Shown here: positions 17,234 through 26,917 of the stretch, in pieces
Layout: each line of letters opens with the position of its first letter
Position numbering within the stretch: position 1 is the first letter of the stretch
Assembly: GCF_019264345.1 (NCBI RefSeq)
Contig: NZ_JAHVAO010000001.1
Coordinates: 1,860,001 to 1,924,000 of the forward strand
DNA from: Marinobacter arenosus
GTDB taxonomy: Bacteria; Pseudomonadota; Gammaproteobacteria; Pseudomonadales; Oleiphilaceae
Length of the DNA: 64,000 nucleotides
Direction: 5' to 3'
The notes under the pieces: generated by a model
What the model was told of the DNA's origin: nothing
Seen by the model: only the letters and a program-made list of their open reading frames with translations
The model's database searches: none
Program-made: the position numbers and the translations under genes

Positions 17234-18380
17234 CAGGTTCGCCAATGACAACCCCCGTAAATGTCTGGTTGATGTGCATGCCGTCAAACTGCTCGCCGTA
17301 GGTGTTGAAGCCGATGACCTTGTGGTGGCGGAGGAATTCCGAGACCGCGTCCACTTCTCCGGTCAGCTCGGCTTCCAGGCGACGCAGGAAACAATCACAA
17401 CCAATGGTCACCAGGGGCGGCCCCACCACGCGTTCAGAGGCTTCGATCTGGGTGCGCACGCTGTCCAGCAGGGACTCCGGCTCCATCGCAGTCATCACGA
17501 TGCCGGTCTCGACGGCACAATAGAACGTCAGGCTCCTGTCCGGATTCACCCGCTGAATGGATCGCACGAAGTAGTGCCCGCCGATCTTGACGCCCATGGG
17601 GCGAAGGGCAAACACCTTGCGGTCCAGATCATCGACCTCGACACCGACCGCCCGGGCATAGGCCTCGGCCGCCGGCTCGGCATTCAGCTCAAACACCGTG
17701 CGGCTCTCGGCACAGGCGTCGGTCACCACCAGCTTCTGGCTGCGCTCCACCATGTGGTGGGTTGAGAACACGCGGAAATCCAGTGGCGTGTTGACCAGCA
17801 GCACGGTCGCCGCACCGTTGTGGAACTGGCCCTCGTAGAACACGTGGGTATTGGCCAGGCGCTCGTCATCACCGGCAGAGCCCCCGAACTGAGGGATGGT
17901 TCCCAGCGCCGCATTGAGTGTAGCCAGCACCAGCTCTTCCCGGCTCGACAGGCCGTCGAGCAGGGTAATGGCGAAGGTATTGCCCTTGATCGGTGCCAGC
18001 TTCGCATCCCGGCAGGTGGCCAGCAGCCCGTCGATCACGCCCTGGGCATCCTGCAGGGTAAACTGGTCCAGCTCCCGGATCAGGGCACAGTCAATGGCAA
18101 AGTAGCGACGGTCGAAACCGATGGCGGTGATGCAGCCCCGGCCATAGCCCTCCGGGGTAATCTCGCCGGCCGACGTACAACCACACACGCGGACATGCCG
18201 AAACTCGTGCTCAAGCGCAATACCCAGGCGGCCGAGATCGTACTCCGCGGAACAGAAGAAGAGGACACAGCCAAGGTGCTCGTGATTGAGCTGACTGGCG
18301 AGGTTGGTGGCCGCCAGCATCGGGTCCCGGACACTGGAACTGGCCACCCGCACGGCGGGCAGTGTCGTCGCTGGTTTCAT
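17211..18380 (-). CDS. FIST-domain sensory protein
   Basis: About 389 residues with a FIST N domain (CVLFFCSAEYDLGRLGIALE, CGCTSAGEITPEG) and FIST C domain (RSIQRVNPDRSLTFYCAVETG), a small-molecule sensing module with no enzymatic motif. FIST proteins are often coupled to kinases; here it overlaps the hybrid kinase gene, and the same pair occurs near the ethanol-oxidation regulators of Pseudomonas aeruginosa. It probably presents a ligand signal to the kinase. I chose ATG 18380; the frame remains open to 18491 but without a better start. Confidence 0.82.
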   Translation of the reverse strand: MKPATTLPAVRVASSSVRDPMLAATNLASQLNHEHLGCVLFFCSAEYDLGRLGIALEHEFRHVRVCGCTSAGEITPEGYGRGCITAIGFDRRYFAIDCALIRELDQFTLQDAQGVIDGLLATCRDAKLAPIKGNTFAITLLDGLSSREELVLATLNAALGTIPQFGGSAGDDERLANTHVFYEGQFHNGAATVLLVNTPLDFRVFSTHHMVERSQKLVVTDACAESRTVFELNAEPAAEAYARAVGVEVDDLDRKVFALRPMGVKIGGHYFVRSIQRVNPDRSLTFYCAVETGIVMTAMEPESLLDSVRTQIEASERVVGPPLVTIGCDCFLRRLEAELTGEVDAVSEFLRHHKVIGFNTYGEQFDGMHINQTFTGVVIGEPDAHSGPR

Positions 18381-18550
18381 AAAGGCCGGCTTCGGAAATG
18401 GGTGAATTCTCTCCGATTCTACGGCATCCGCGCAGCCAGCCAATGCGACTTCAGTGCTTTTAATCGGTGCGCCAAAGTGATCATAAGCCATTGATTAACA
18501 TACCTCCTGAATCAATGCCCGGTGGCGCGGCCGGTTTCCCTCCCGGCAAA

Positions 18551-18610
18551 CCGGCACTTTAGTCCTAGTCAGGGCCACCGATGCCGGGTACTACCTCCCC
18601 CCGGCATCGG
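18551..18610. promoter_or_regulatory. hairpin with TACTACC element between porin and FIST genes
   Basis: CCGATGCCGGG (18578-18588) and CCCGGCATCGG (18600-18610) form an 11-bp perfect stem whose 11-nt loop carries TACTACC. Next to it lies ACTTTAGTCCTAGTC. It is 26 bases past the porin stop, so it may be the porin terminator although no T-run follows. It is also about 200 bp upstream of the FIST start, where regulator sites would be expected. Confidence 0.45.
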
Positions 18611-18635
18611 CCTTCAACCCTCGTTACACTCTGGT

Positions 18636-19742
18636 TCAGAAGGTAACGACCGCCCCCAGCGCGATGGTATCGATCTCCGCCGCGTCAGCACCTGTCGACT
18701 TGGTGGTCTGCTCGAACATGTTGTATTCGGCCACCAGTTTGAAGTTGCTGTTCACGTCGTGGAATACCGCCACGGAGGTGTTCTCGGTCTCGAAATCTGC
18801 CTGGTCGGAGTCGGTTTCGCCATAGGACAGTACGAACCGGTTGGCACCCAGCGTGTACGAACCCTGAAGGAGATAGCCGTCGGCATCCTCTTCCGCCAGC
18901 GGCGCAGCGGTATCGGCGATCAGCACCGGCACATCGCCCTCGGACGTGAAGCCGGAGGCGGTCAGGGAGAAGCCGGCGATGGCGGCACGAACACCGTAGC
19001 CCAGCCCGGTCGAATCGACAGAGGTGGTCGCGTTCTCGGACTTCTGGGAACGGCCATTGACCCAACCGGTCAGCGCCACACCACCGAGGTCGGCGTTGTA
19101 GGTGACTTCGGCTTCAAGTCGCGGCGCGGATTGTTCGGACTGGGGTCCCGGCGTGGTGTTGGCCGGTTCGAAGATGCCCGCGGCGACTTTCAGCCCCCCC
19201 ATGTCCGGCGTCCGGTAAGTGATCTGCGCCGAAGGGTTCGGGTAAGGATAGCCGGTGCGGATGTTGCCGAAGGAGACGCCGGTCGGCGCCCCCGGCGACC
19301 CAAAGCCCATCAGGATCTCGTCGAGGAAAATGTTGGAGCGCGCGTACAGGCCGAAATCCTTACCGATCAGGACCTGCCCGAATGAGCCGTCGACCGTTGC
19401 GTACAACTGACGAACATCGATCGCGGTGTCGGTGGGCGATTGCAGGCTGTCGTTGATGGTCGACCAGAACGAGGAACGGCCGCCCATGGTCAGGTCACCG
19501 ACTTCCTTGCTGAAAGTAAAGCCAATGGTGTTGGGCAGGAACCCCATCTTGACGTCGGAGTTGCGGGTGTCCGCCAGCTTGTCATCACGGTTCACGTAGA
19601 AGGCGTTGAAGTAGCCGTCCACGGAAAAAGACGTGCCGTCCTGGTTGTAGACTTCAACTGCCGCGTGGGCTCCAGCGCTGGCCCCCATGGTCGCGGCCAT
19701 CGCAATCGCGAGGCCTGACTTTCTGAGATTATTGTTGTTCAT
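18636..19742 (-). CDS. outer-membrane porin (Gram-negative porin family)
   Basis: A 368-residue protein with a signal peptide to about residue 27 (ASAGAHAAVEV), strand-rich sequence, and a C-terminal phenylalanine (GAVVTF), the signal for the outer-membrane assembly machinery. The repeated GLKVAAGIFEP and VALTGWVNGRSQ strands resemble 16-stranded general porins. It lies between the regulatory genes of the alcohol-oxidation locus and lipid genes, so it may let substrate in, but that is inference from position. Confidence 0.85.
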   Translation of the reverse strand: MNNNNLRKSGLAIAMAATMGASAGAHAAVEVYNQDGTSFSVDGYFNAFYVNRDDKLADTRNSDVKMGFLPNTIGFTFSKEVGDLTMGGRSSFWSTINDSLQSPTDTAIDVRQLYATVDGSFGQVLIGKDFGLYARSNIFLDEILMGFGSPGAPTGVSFGNIRTGYPYPNPSAQITYRTPDMGGLKVAAGIFEPANTTPGPQSEQSAPRLEAEVTYNADLGGVALTGWVNGRSQKSENATTSVDSTGLGYGVRAAIAGFSLTASGFTSEGDVPVLIADTAAPLAEEDADGYLLQGSYTLGANRFVLSYGETDSDQADFETENTSVAVFHDVNSNFKLVAEYNMFEQTTKSTGADAAEIDTIALGAVVTF

Positions 19743-19914
19743 ACTTCCCCCGGTTGTTTTTGGAAATCTGGGATCGGGGTACCGGGATATCCGGCAGCCC
19801 CAGGCGTGGTCTGTCGCCTGAATTCCATGGTCGGGGAAGAGAACGTGAGGGGAAATGCGCCAAGGGAGCAGGTTTTCTGCTCAATTGGGAGGCCTCAGAA
19901 ACAGAACTTTGGGA

Positions 19915-21372
19915 TTACGACCCGTCCGGGAAGCGTTGCAGTTCCTGCAGACAGTCGGCCAGAAAATCGGCGGGGTCGACGAGGATGGCCTCGTCCGCCA
20001 CCACACCGAACTGGACCTGGCCGGCGTAGCTGACGATGCTGACGCCCAGGCCAATATCCCCGGCCTGGGGCACCCAGAACATCTGCTCGGCGATGCGGCA
20101 ACCCGCGATGTATCGGGCCTCGGGGGTACCCGGCACATTCGAAACCACCGCACTGGCCTTGCGGTAGAACACGTCCGCCACCGGCTGCCGCCAGGGCTCG
20201 GGAATGGCTGAGGCGGTCGCCGCCAGCCCCCAGGCAATGCCCGGCTGCCAGCTCTTTTTCAGCCGACGGGTTTCATGCTTGATGCGATAAAGGCGCTCAA
20301 GCGGGCTTTCACCATCCACCGGCAGTGGCACAAACACGGTTCCGAAGTAGTTGCCCAGCGTGCCGGGCTCCGGCTGCAGCTCCTCGGGAAGACGGGCGCG
20401 AATGTCCACCGGGACCGCCGCGTGCAACACGGTTTCGTCCAGATCGTCACCGGGGATCCCGAGCCGGTCACGCACGGCGGCAGCGACACAACTGAGCAAC
20501 ACGTCGTTGATGGTCACGTTGGTGGTCTTGGCCACCGACCGGAAGCGATCCAGCGCCACCGGCCGGGACCACCGGCACACCCGTCGTCCCAGGAGCGGGC
20601 GTTTGAGGTTGGAGGGGCTGTCTTCCGGCTCCGCCAGGAATTCACTGACTTCGTGCACCAGCTTGACGCTTTTCTGGGCAGCACGTTCCAGCCACCACCC
20701 GGTCGACTGGCCCTGGCCGTCCGGGCCGGGCGCAGGCTCTCCAATCGCACCTTCCGGCCCCACCTCACTGGCCACCAGCCGCTCCAACCAAACCTTCGCG
20801 GCGGCGGTCCAGCGCAACAGCTCGGCGGTTTCCTCGGCGCCGTAGAGGGCGGGATGCTGCTGCGGCGAGGGTGGGCAGAGCCGTTCGAAGATGCCCAGCA
20901 GGGACAGGCCGTCGGCGTAACAGTGGTGCATGCGCAGCAGCAAGGCCGCGCCGCCCTCGGCATTGGGCGCCAACCAGAATTTCCAGAGCGGGCGGTAGAG
21001 GGCCAGGGGCTGATTCAGTCGCGCCGAGACCCAGTCCTGCAACTCGTCCTGACTGAAGCGATCCATCACCACATCCAGATGATGCTTGATATCGAACACC
21101 GGGTCCGGCTCCCACCACCAGGCCGGCGCCCGCTTCACGGGCAGGAACCGAAACCGCTCCCAGGCCATCCAGTACACTCGCAGAAACTCACGGAAGCGGG
21201 GCGCAGTCAGTCCCTCAACCCGCAGCATGACCGTGATGGTCATTGGGTTTTCGGGTCTTTCCAGGGCCAGCCAGGCTGAATCCGCAGGCAGCAGGAGATG
21301 CGATTGCTCGTGATTCAAACCTGAACGTCCCCGGGGTGGATGGTGAAGATACGTAAAAACCGAACTCCGCAT
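19915..21372 (-). CDS. wax-ester synthase / diacylglycerol acyltransferase (WS/DGAT)
   Basis: About 485 residues. The condensation-type catalytic motif HHxxxDG appears as HHCYADG near residue 150. The C-terminal domain has VSNVPGTPEA and LGVSIVSYAGQVQFGVVADE. The enzyme transfers acyl groups from acyl-CoA to fatty alcohol or diacylglycerol to make storage lipid, a hallmark of Marinobacter and Acinetobacter. The start is uncertain: ATG 21372 has no clear ribosome-binding site, and a TTG at 21318 just before SHLLLPADSAWL fits the family length better. It diverges from an alpha/beta hydrolase gene. Confidence 0.9.
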   Translation of the reverse strand: MRSSVFTYLHHPPRGRSGLNHEQSHLLLPADSAWLALERPENPMTITVMLRVEGLTAPRFREFLRVYWMAWERFRFLPVKRAPAWWWEPDPVFDIKHHLDVVMDRFSQDELQDWVSARLNQPLALYRPLWKFWLAPNAEGGAALLLRMHHCYADGLSLLGIFERLCPPSPQQHPALYGAEETAELLRWTAAAKVWLERLVASEVGPEGAIGEPAPGPDGQGQSTGWWLERAAQKSVKLVHEVSEFLAEPEDSPSNLKRPLLGRRVCRWSRPVALDRFRSVAKTTNVTINDVLLSCVAAAVRDRLGIPGDDLDETVLHAAVPVDIRARLPEELQPEPGTLGNYFGTVFVPLPVDGESPLERLYRIKHETRRLKKSWQPGIAWGLAATASAIPEPWRQPVADVFYRKASAVVSNVPGTPEARYIAGCRIAEQMFWVPQAGDIGLGVSIVSYAGQVQFGVVADEAILVDPADFLADCLQELQRFPDGS

Positions 21373-21642
21373 TGTGCCAGACAACCCGCATCGTCTCCAT
21401 ATAAGGTGCTCGTGCACAGCATTACAAAAAGTTACCGGTGAACAACCGTTCAGATCTATACTCCGAGTAAGCCTTGATGCAATGGTTGGTACCAGCCGTA
21501 AACGGTCATCGATTGGCCCTGGAGCAGCGTATATAAGGTTGCCAGCGCCAATAAATGCCAGACCGGTTCGGGGTACAACAGGGTTACCAGCAGGTTCCAA
21601 CATCAACAACAGGCCATTGCAGCGCTGGTTAGGAGAGCCAAC

Positions 21643-22566
21643 ATGAAAGCGAGCCACGTTCGCAAACTGATCAAGCCCATTGAGAACGCCTATTCGGAGA
21701 TGTTCTCCGGACGGGTCTACCGCGTGGGCAAAGGCGCCGTTTCGGTCCGCAATCACAGCGGCAAGGCGGAACAGACCGTGGTCGGCGTGCATGGCTTCCT
21801 GGAAAACCACTGCTACTTCACCCAGGCCTACGAAGGCCCCACCACCGAACTGATCCTGCTCACCTGCAGCAATTACCACATCCCGGTCAACGGAGTGACT
21901 CCGGAAACCCCGCACTGGGAAGTGCCGATCAAACATCTGGAAGGCACCATCGAGTACGACGCCTGCATCCTGAACCAGGCACTGTCGAACCTGCCCAGCA
22001 CCCGGAATGTCCGGGTCCACGGTCATTCCCGCGGGGGTGCGGTCATTCTCGAGGCCATGAAACAGTGGCCGGAACTGTACGAAGACGTTGAAGTGGTGCT
22101 GGAAGCGCCGGTGCTGCCCCAGGCGAAACTCCATGCCCTGGTGACCACCCTGCTGGAGCCGGTCAGTCACGGCATGTGGCCCTGGCTGATTCGCCTGATC
22201 AATACGGCCCCGTCCTCGGCGTATGGCCAGACCTTTTTCGGCAAAATGAACCCGCGCAAGAAACAGCTGCTCAGCAAACTGTTCTCGGCGACCAAGGACC
22301 ACCTGACCATCGTCCGCAACATCGAAAACATCATGGACTGGATGGCCCGCACGGACACCAGCGTGTACGACAACATCCGCCACGGCACCTTCCTGATCCC
22401 GGCGGTAGACCGCATCCTGGACCGGTCCGCCATGCTGGCCAGCGCCCGCCAGAGCCCGACCACCATGCGCATTGTCGAGACCGAGGCGCCCAGCCACTTC
22501 ATCACCCTCGACAGCAAGGAATGGGTGCCGGGCTTCGAAACCCTGCCGGCCACTGCCCAGGGCTAG
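21643..22566 (+). CDS. alpha/beta hydrolase, lipase-like
   Basis: A 307-residue alpha/beta-fold protein without signal peptide. VVGVHGFLENH (near residue 49) holds the oxyanion region, GHSRGG (near 130) the nucleophile serine, and APSHFITLD the likely catalytic histidine. AGGAG lies upstream of ATG 21643. It is transcribed away from the WS/DGAT gene across a 270-bp region; such pairing suggests storage-lipid turnover or a protective acylhydrolase, but the substrate is not known. In the 270-bp gap TATACT (21457-21462) resembles a -10 box, without a convincing -35. Confidence 0.8.
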   Translation: MKASHVRKLIKPIENAYSEMFSGRVYRVGKGAVSVRNHSGKAEQTVVGVHGFLENHCYFTQAYEGPTTELILLTCSNYHIPVNGVTPETPHWEVPIKHLEGTIEYDACILNQALSNLPSTRNVRVHGHSRGGAVILEAMKQWPELYEDVEVVLEAPVLPQAKLHALVTTLLEPVSHGMWPWLIRLINTAPSSAYGQTFFGKMNPRKKQLLSKLFSATKDHLTIVRNIENIMDWMARTDTSVYDNIRHGTFLIPAVDRILDRSAMLASARQSPTTMRIVETEAPSHFITLDSKEWVPGFETLPATAQG

Positions 22567-22645
22567 TGTTCTGTCAGCCAACCTCCGTTAAACTACCCGG
22601 TCCTTCAATGGGCCCTGCCCCACAGGTTAAACGGAGCTAACCACC

Positions 22646-23395
22646 ATGTACCGTGAGCGCCTTGTCGCCACCGAGGTCTCGTCCGACAGCGCCCGCCGGC
22701 TACAGAGCCTGCTGCTGGAGTACCACGATTTCCGTCATCACAAGGCCTCGCATCCGTTGCTGGACCACACCTTCAAGATCGCCGACTGGCAAGCCCAACG
22801 GCTGAAAACCACTCATCGGGACCTGTATGACCACCCGGGCTATCACACGGGCCTGGAATTCCTGTTGACCGATCTCTACGCGCCAGCGGCCATGACCCGC
22901 CGGGACGACAACATCGACCGGGTGTTTCCGAAAATGGTGAAGTGGCTTCCGGACCATTTGCTGGCCACGCTGGCCGGCCTGGTCGAACTGAACCTGATTA
23001 CCCAGCGTCTCGACCTGGAACTGACCGAACGGCTCCACAACCGGCAAGGCACGGTGGACCCACTGACGGTTGCCGACTATTGCCAGGCGTTTCGCGACAG
23101 CGAACAACTGGCGTTACGGGAGCGCCAGATCGGTCTGGTGGCCGAGGTTGGCCTGCAACTGGACCGGTACGTTCGCAACCGCACCCTAGGCTGGCTGTTG
23201 ACCATGACCCGAACACCGGCAGAAATGGCCGGCCTGACCGACCTGCACAGCTTCCTGCACCGGGGCTTCAGTGCCTTTCGGAACATGGACGACGTCGAGT
23301 TGCTGATTGAGCGGCTGGTCACCCGGGAACGCCGGGTGATGACTAACATTCTGAGCGGTCACCCGGAGCCGTTTCGGCTGCCGGGCGATCTTTGA
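22646..23395 (+). CDS. FFLEELY-motif family protein, function unknown
   Basis: A 249-residue, mostly helical soluble protein. The segment LEFLLTDLYAP near residue 75 corresponds to the FFLEELY motif that names this gammaproteobacterial family. No signal peptide, membrane segment or catalytic motif is visible. Conserved aromatic and charged residues (RRDDNIDRVFPKMVKWLPDH, RDSEQLALRERQIGL) suggest a bundle of helices. GGAG lies upstream of ATG 22646. It sits between lipid genes and the ubiE cluster. Function unknown. Confidence 0.65.
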   Translation: MYRERLVATEVSSDSARRLQSLLLEYHDFRHHKASHPLLDHTFKIADWQAQRLKTTHRDLYDHPGYHTGLEFLLTDLYAPAAMTRRDDNIDRVFPKMVKWLPDHLLATLAGLVELNLITQRLDLELTERLHNRQGTVDPLTVADYCQAFRDSEQLALRERQIGLVAEVGLQLDRYVRNRTLGWLLTMTRTPAEMAGLTDLHSFLHRGFSAFRNMDDVELLIERLVTRERRVMTNILSGHPEPFRLPGDL

Positions 23396-23406
23396 CGGGG
23401 TTGGCG

Positions 23407-23685
23407 TCAGGCCTTGATGATCTGGTCCAGCTGGGAATGAATCTCCTGCTCAATCCGGGATTTGAAGGGCCGCAGCATCATGCCCAGTTCCAGGTGGATG
23501 TGCAGGTCGGCGTGGCTGAGGTTCAGCTGGCCTTTGACGCCGCTGCGCTTGAACCGGAGCACGTCCCCCTCCCACTGGTAGTTCACATCGAACTGCTCGG
23601 ACAGGTCCTTCGCCAGGGTTTCGGCGGCTTCGCGAGCGTGTTCCTTGTCCAGACTGTGCGGACGGTGTACGTCAATAACAGACAT
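23407..23685 (-). CDS. polyhydroxyalkanoic acid system family protein
   Basis: A 92-residue soluble protein beginning MSVIDVHRPHSLDKEHAREAAE and containing VLRFKRSGVKGQLNLSHADLHIHLELG. This matches a small conserved family found near PHA granule genes and widely annotated as a PHA system protein without a proven biochemical role. The wording VKGQL...HI.LELG.ML.P is typical. It diverges from ubiE; the 125-bp gap should hold both promoters. Confidence 0.8.
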   Translation of the reverse strand: MSVIDVHRPHSLDKEHAREAAETLAKDLSEQFDVNYQWEGDVLRFKRSGVKGQLNLSHADLHIHLELGMMLRPFKSRIEQEIHSQLDQIIKA

Positions 23686-23810
23686 ATATCAGCTTTCTCT
23701 CGAAAAATGGCGGTTTTATAGTTTAGGGCGGTATTAAACTCGTCGCCACCCTTGTAGCAACCCCGCCAGCCGTTAGAATACGGGGTTCAGATTCAGACAG
23801 GATTTCTCTC

Positions 23811-24602
23811 ATGAGCGAGCAGCAACCGTCGGCCAACCCGGCCCAGACCACCCAGGGCCAGGATGACGTTACCCATTTCGGCTTCCGCGATGTCCCCAAG
23901 AGCCAGAAGGCGAGCCAGGTGGCCGAGGTGTTCCACAGTGTGGCCGGCAAGTACGACCTCATGAACGACCTGATGTCCATGGGCATCCACCGGCTCTGGA
24001 AGCGCTTCACCATTGAACTGTCAGGCGTCCGCCCCGGCCATCAGGTGCTCGACATCGCCGGCGGTACCGGCGATCTCACCATGAAGTTCTCGGACCTGGT
24101 CGGGCCGTCGGGCAAGGTGGTTCTCGCTGACATCAACGCGTCCATGCTGCAGGTGGGGCGCGGGCGGCTGATCGACCGTGGCTACGCCGGCAACATTGAG
24201 TACGTTCAGGCCGACGCCGAGCACCTGCCGTTCCCGGACAACAACTTCAACGCCGTATCCATCGCCTTTGGCCTGCGTAACGTGACCGACAAGGACCAGG
24301 CCCTGCGCGACATGACCCGAACCCTGAAACCGGGCGGGAAACTGATGGTGCTGGAGTTTTCAAAGCCTACCAACCCATTGCTGAGCAAGGTCTACGACAG
24401 CTATTCGTTCAACGCGCTGCCGCTGATGGGGCAACTGATCGCCGGCGACAGCGAAAGCTACAAGTACCTGGCCGAGTCCATTCGCATGCACCCGGACCAG
24501 GGCACCCTGAAGGGCATGATGGAAAACGCCGGCCTGGTGAACTGCAAGTACTACAACATGACCGGCGGCATCGTCGCCCTGCACGTGGGAATCAAACCCT
24601 GA
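23811..24602 (+). CDS. ubiE: ubiquinone/menaquinone biosynthesis C-methyltransferase UbiE
   Basis: A 263-residue S-adenosylmethionine-dependent methyltransferase that C-methylates the benzoquinone ring of ubiquinone intermediates. Motif [11 protein letters not shown] (near residue 82), [10 protein letters not shown] and [10 protein letters not shown] are UbiE hallmarks, as is the N-terminal [30 protein letters not shown] region. The stop codon overlaps the ubiJ start. It heads the ubiE-ubiJ-ubiB operon. Confidence 0.97.
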   Translation: MSEQQPSANPAQTTQGQDDVTHFGFRDVPKSQKASQVAEVFHSVAGKYDLMNDLMSMGIHRLWKRFTIELSGVRPGHQVLDIAGGTGDLTMKFSDLVGPSGKVVLADINASMLQVGRGRLIDRGYAGNIEYVQADAEHLPFPDNNFNAVSIAFGLRNVTDKDQALRDMTRTLKPGGKLMVLEFSKPTNPLLSKVYDSYSFNALPLMGQLIAGDSESYKYLAESIRMHPDQGTLKGMMENAGLVNCKYYNMTGGIVALHVGIKP

Positions 24603-25243
24603 TGTTCCCGGGCCCGACGCTGCTTGCCGCAGTGACTGCCATCATCGAGGGTGCGCTGAATCGTGCCCTCGAGCTGGATCCCGCGGGCAGGCGGGCCCTG
24701 ATGGAGGCGTTGGCCGGACCGGTGCAAATCAGCCTGGCCGCGCCCCTGCCGCTGACGTACGCGCTGTATGGCGCCGGCGACCGGGTCCGGGTCAGCAGCC
24801 AGCCTGCGGACGAGCCCGCCCTTACAATCAGCGGTAAACCCGTGGCCTTTGCCGCCCTGGCCACCGGCGACGACCGGGTCTTCAGCGATGGCCGGCTGAC
24901 GGTGGCGGGCGACACTGCCCTCGCCCACCAGTTACAGCGGGCCCTGAACCAGCTCGACCCGGACTGGGAAGCGGCCATGGCCCGCCAGATCGGCGATGTT
25001 CCCGCCCATTTCCTGGGCCAGCGTATACGCGGCGCGGTAAAGTGGAGCCGCCAGGCTTTCCACTCCCTGAACGCCAACGTTGAAGAGTATGTGCATGAGG
25101 AAAGCCGGAGCCTTCCCGGGCGCCGGGAACTGGAAGCGACGTTTGAGGACATTGACGACCTCAGTCTTCGCACCGAGCGCCTGGAAGCGCGCATAGACCG
25201 ACTTGATGAACGCGCCACCCCTGACGAACCGGAGACTCCGTGA
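24602..25243 (+). CDS. ubiJ: ubiquinone biosynthesis accessory factor UbiJ (SCP2 domain)
   Basis: A 213-residue protein with an N-terminal SCP2 lipid-binding domain (about residues 15-110) and a charged C-terminal coiled-coil helix ([17 protein letters not shown]). UbiJ binds prenylated quinone intermediates and, with UbiK, organises the cytosolic Ubi complex. It lies between ubiE and ubiB with one- and four-base overlaps, the classical order. Confidence 0.93.
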   Translation: MFPGPTLLAAVTAIIEGALNRALELDPAGRRALMEALAGPVQISLAAPLPLTYALYGAGDRVRVSSQPADEPALTISGKPVAFAALATGDDRVFSDGRLTVAGDTALAHQLQRALNQLDPDWEAAMARQIGDVPAHFLGQRIRGAVKWSRQAFHSLNANVEEYVHEESRSLPGRRELEATFEDIDDLSLRTERLEARIDRLDERATPDEPETP

Positions 25244-26883
25244 CCCGCCTGCAACGCCTGTTCCGAATTGCCTGGGTATTCTGTCGCTACCGACTGGACA
25301 CGTTCTTGCCCCTGGCGGAACTGCCCGCCCCGCTCAAGGTGTTCTTCCTGCTGGCGCCCTGGCACCTGTTCCCCCAACCCAAGCTGAGCCGGGGGGACCG
25401 GCTGAGACTGGCTCTTGAGGAACTCGGGCCGGTATTCGTCAAGTTTGGCCAGATTCTGTCGACCCGGCGTGACCTGCTGCCGGACGACATGGCGGAATCG
25501 CTGAAAAACCTGCAGGACCGGGTACCGCCCTTTTCCAGCCAGCTGGCCCGGGAGATCATTGAATCGTCCCTGGGCGCGCCGGTGGCCGAGTTGTTCAAGG
25601 AGTTCACACCGGACCCCATGGCCTCGGCATCGGTTGCCCAAGTGCATGCGGCCACCCTGCGCAACGGTCAGCAGGTGGTGGTGAAGGTGTTGCGTCCGGG
25701 TATCGAGCGCGTCATCCGGCAGGACCTATCGCTCATGTACCTGATGGCGGGGCTGCTGGAGAGGTACTGGTCCGAGGGCAAGCGCCTGCACCCGGTGGAA
25801 GTGGTGGCAGACTATGACTCCACCATTCATGACGAACTGGACCTGCAGCGGGAGGCCGCCAACGCCAGCCAGCTGCGGCGCAACTTCGAAGAGTCGTCCC
25901 TGATCTACATTCCCTTCATCGACTGGGACTACACCCGCAAGTCGGTGCTGGTCATGGAGCGCATTCACGGCATCCCCATCGCCGACGTGCCCGCGCTGGA
26001 AGCTGCCGGCGTCAACATGAAGGTGCTGGCCGAGAAGGGGGTCGAGATCTTCTTTACCCAGGTGTTCCGGGACAGCTTTTTCCACGCCGACATGCATCCG
26101 GGCAATATTTTCGTCGATGTGTCCAACCCGGCCGATCCGAAGTACATCGCCATCGACTTCGGCATCGTGGGCACCCTGGCCCCCGACGACCAGAGCTACC
26201 TGGCCCGCAACCTGCTGGCCTTCTTCCGGCGAGACTACCGGCAGGTCGCCCAGTTGCACATCCAGTCCGGCTGGGTACCGCCGGATACCCGGGTGAACGA
26301 ATTCGAGGCCGCCATCCGTACCGTGTGCGAGCCGATTTTCGAGAAACCCCTGAAGGACATCTCCTTCGGCCATTTCCTGCTCCGCCTGTTCCAGACGGCT
26401 CGCCGTTTCAACATGGAGGTGCAGCCACAACTCGTGCTGCTGCAGAAGACCCTGCTGAACGTAGAAGGCCTGGGGCGCCAGCTGTACCCGGAACTGGATC
26501 TGTGGAGCACGGCACAACCGTTCCTGGAAAGCTGGATGCGCAGACGCATTGGCCCGTCCGGCCTGATCAAATCGCTGCAGACGCACCTGCCGTCCTGGCT
26601 GGAACAATCCCCCGAAATGCCGCAACTGGTGCACGACGCGCTGCTGCAACTGCGCGAGGCCGGCCCCACCGAGCAACAGAATCAGGCTACACTGGAGCTG
26701 CTGCGGGAACAGCAGGTGCGCTCGGACCGGCGCTGGCGCCGGGGGCTGGTGGTCATCATTCTGGTTACGGCCGCGGCGATCGGCACCCAGCCGGACGCCC
26801 TTGCCTGGGTCGAGCGTGTGCCATTGTGGAGCTGGGCCCTGCTGGCAGCAGCCGGCGGCCTGGTGCTGCGCGGCAGCCGGTAA
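25240..26883 (+). CDS. ubiB: UbiB, ABC1/ADCK-type atypical kinase for ubiquinone biosynthesis
   Basis: A 547-residue protein with the ADCK signature KxGQ ([16 protein letters not shown] near residue 67), an Ala-rich nucleotide loop region ([13 protein letters not shown]) and a catalytic-loop segment [11 protein letters not shown] with IDFGIVG. Two C-terminal hydrophobic helices ([13 protein letters not shown] and [15 protein letters not shown]) anchor it to the inner membrane. It supports the coenzyme Q pathway as an ATPase-like factor. The start is GTG 25240 with GGAG five bases upstream, overlapping the ubiJ stop. Confidence 0.96.
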   Translation: MTRLQRLFRIAWVFCRYRLDTFLPLAELPAPLKVFFLLAPWHLFPQPKLSRGDRLRLALEELGPVFVKFGQILSTRRDLLPDDMAESLKNLQDRVPPFSSQLAREIIESSLGAPVAELFKEFTPDPMASASVAQVHAATLRNGQQVVVKVLRPGIERVIRQDLSLMYLMAGLLERYWSEGKRLHPVEVVADYDSTIHDELDLQREAANASQLRRNFEESSLIYIPFIDWDYTRKSVLVMERIHGIPIADVPALEAAGVNMKVLAEKGVEIFFTQVFRDSFFHADMHPGNIFVDVSNPADPKYIAIDFGIVGTLAPDDQSYLARNLLAFFRRDYRQVAQLHIQSGWVPPDTRVNEFEAAIRTVCEPIFEKPLKDISFGHFLLRLFQTARRFNMEVQPQLVLLQKTLLNVEGLGRQLYPELDLWSTAQPFLESWMRRRIGPSGLIKSLQTHLPSWLEQSPEMPQLVHDALLQLREAGPTEQQNQATLELLREQQVRSDRRWRRGLVVIILVTAAAIGTQPDALAWVERVPLWSWALLAAAGGLVLRGSR

Positions 26884-26917
26884 CCGATAACCGATAACGC
26901 ATTCAGGATTCACAGAA

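Noticed and set aside
16022..17248. 408-codon plus-strand open frame
   Set aside because: Antisense to the hybrid kinase; no family motif and shadow-like composition.
21373..22581. Upstream extension of the wax-ester synthase frame
   Set aside because: Antisense to the alpha/beta hydrolase gene and its promoter region; the synthase family begins close to residue 1 of my chosen start.
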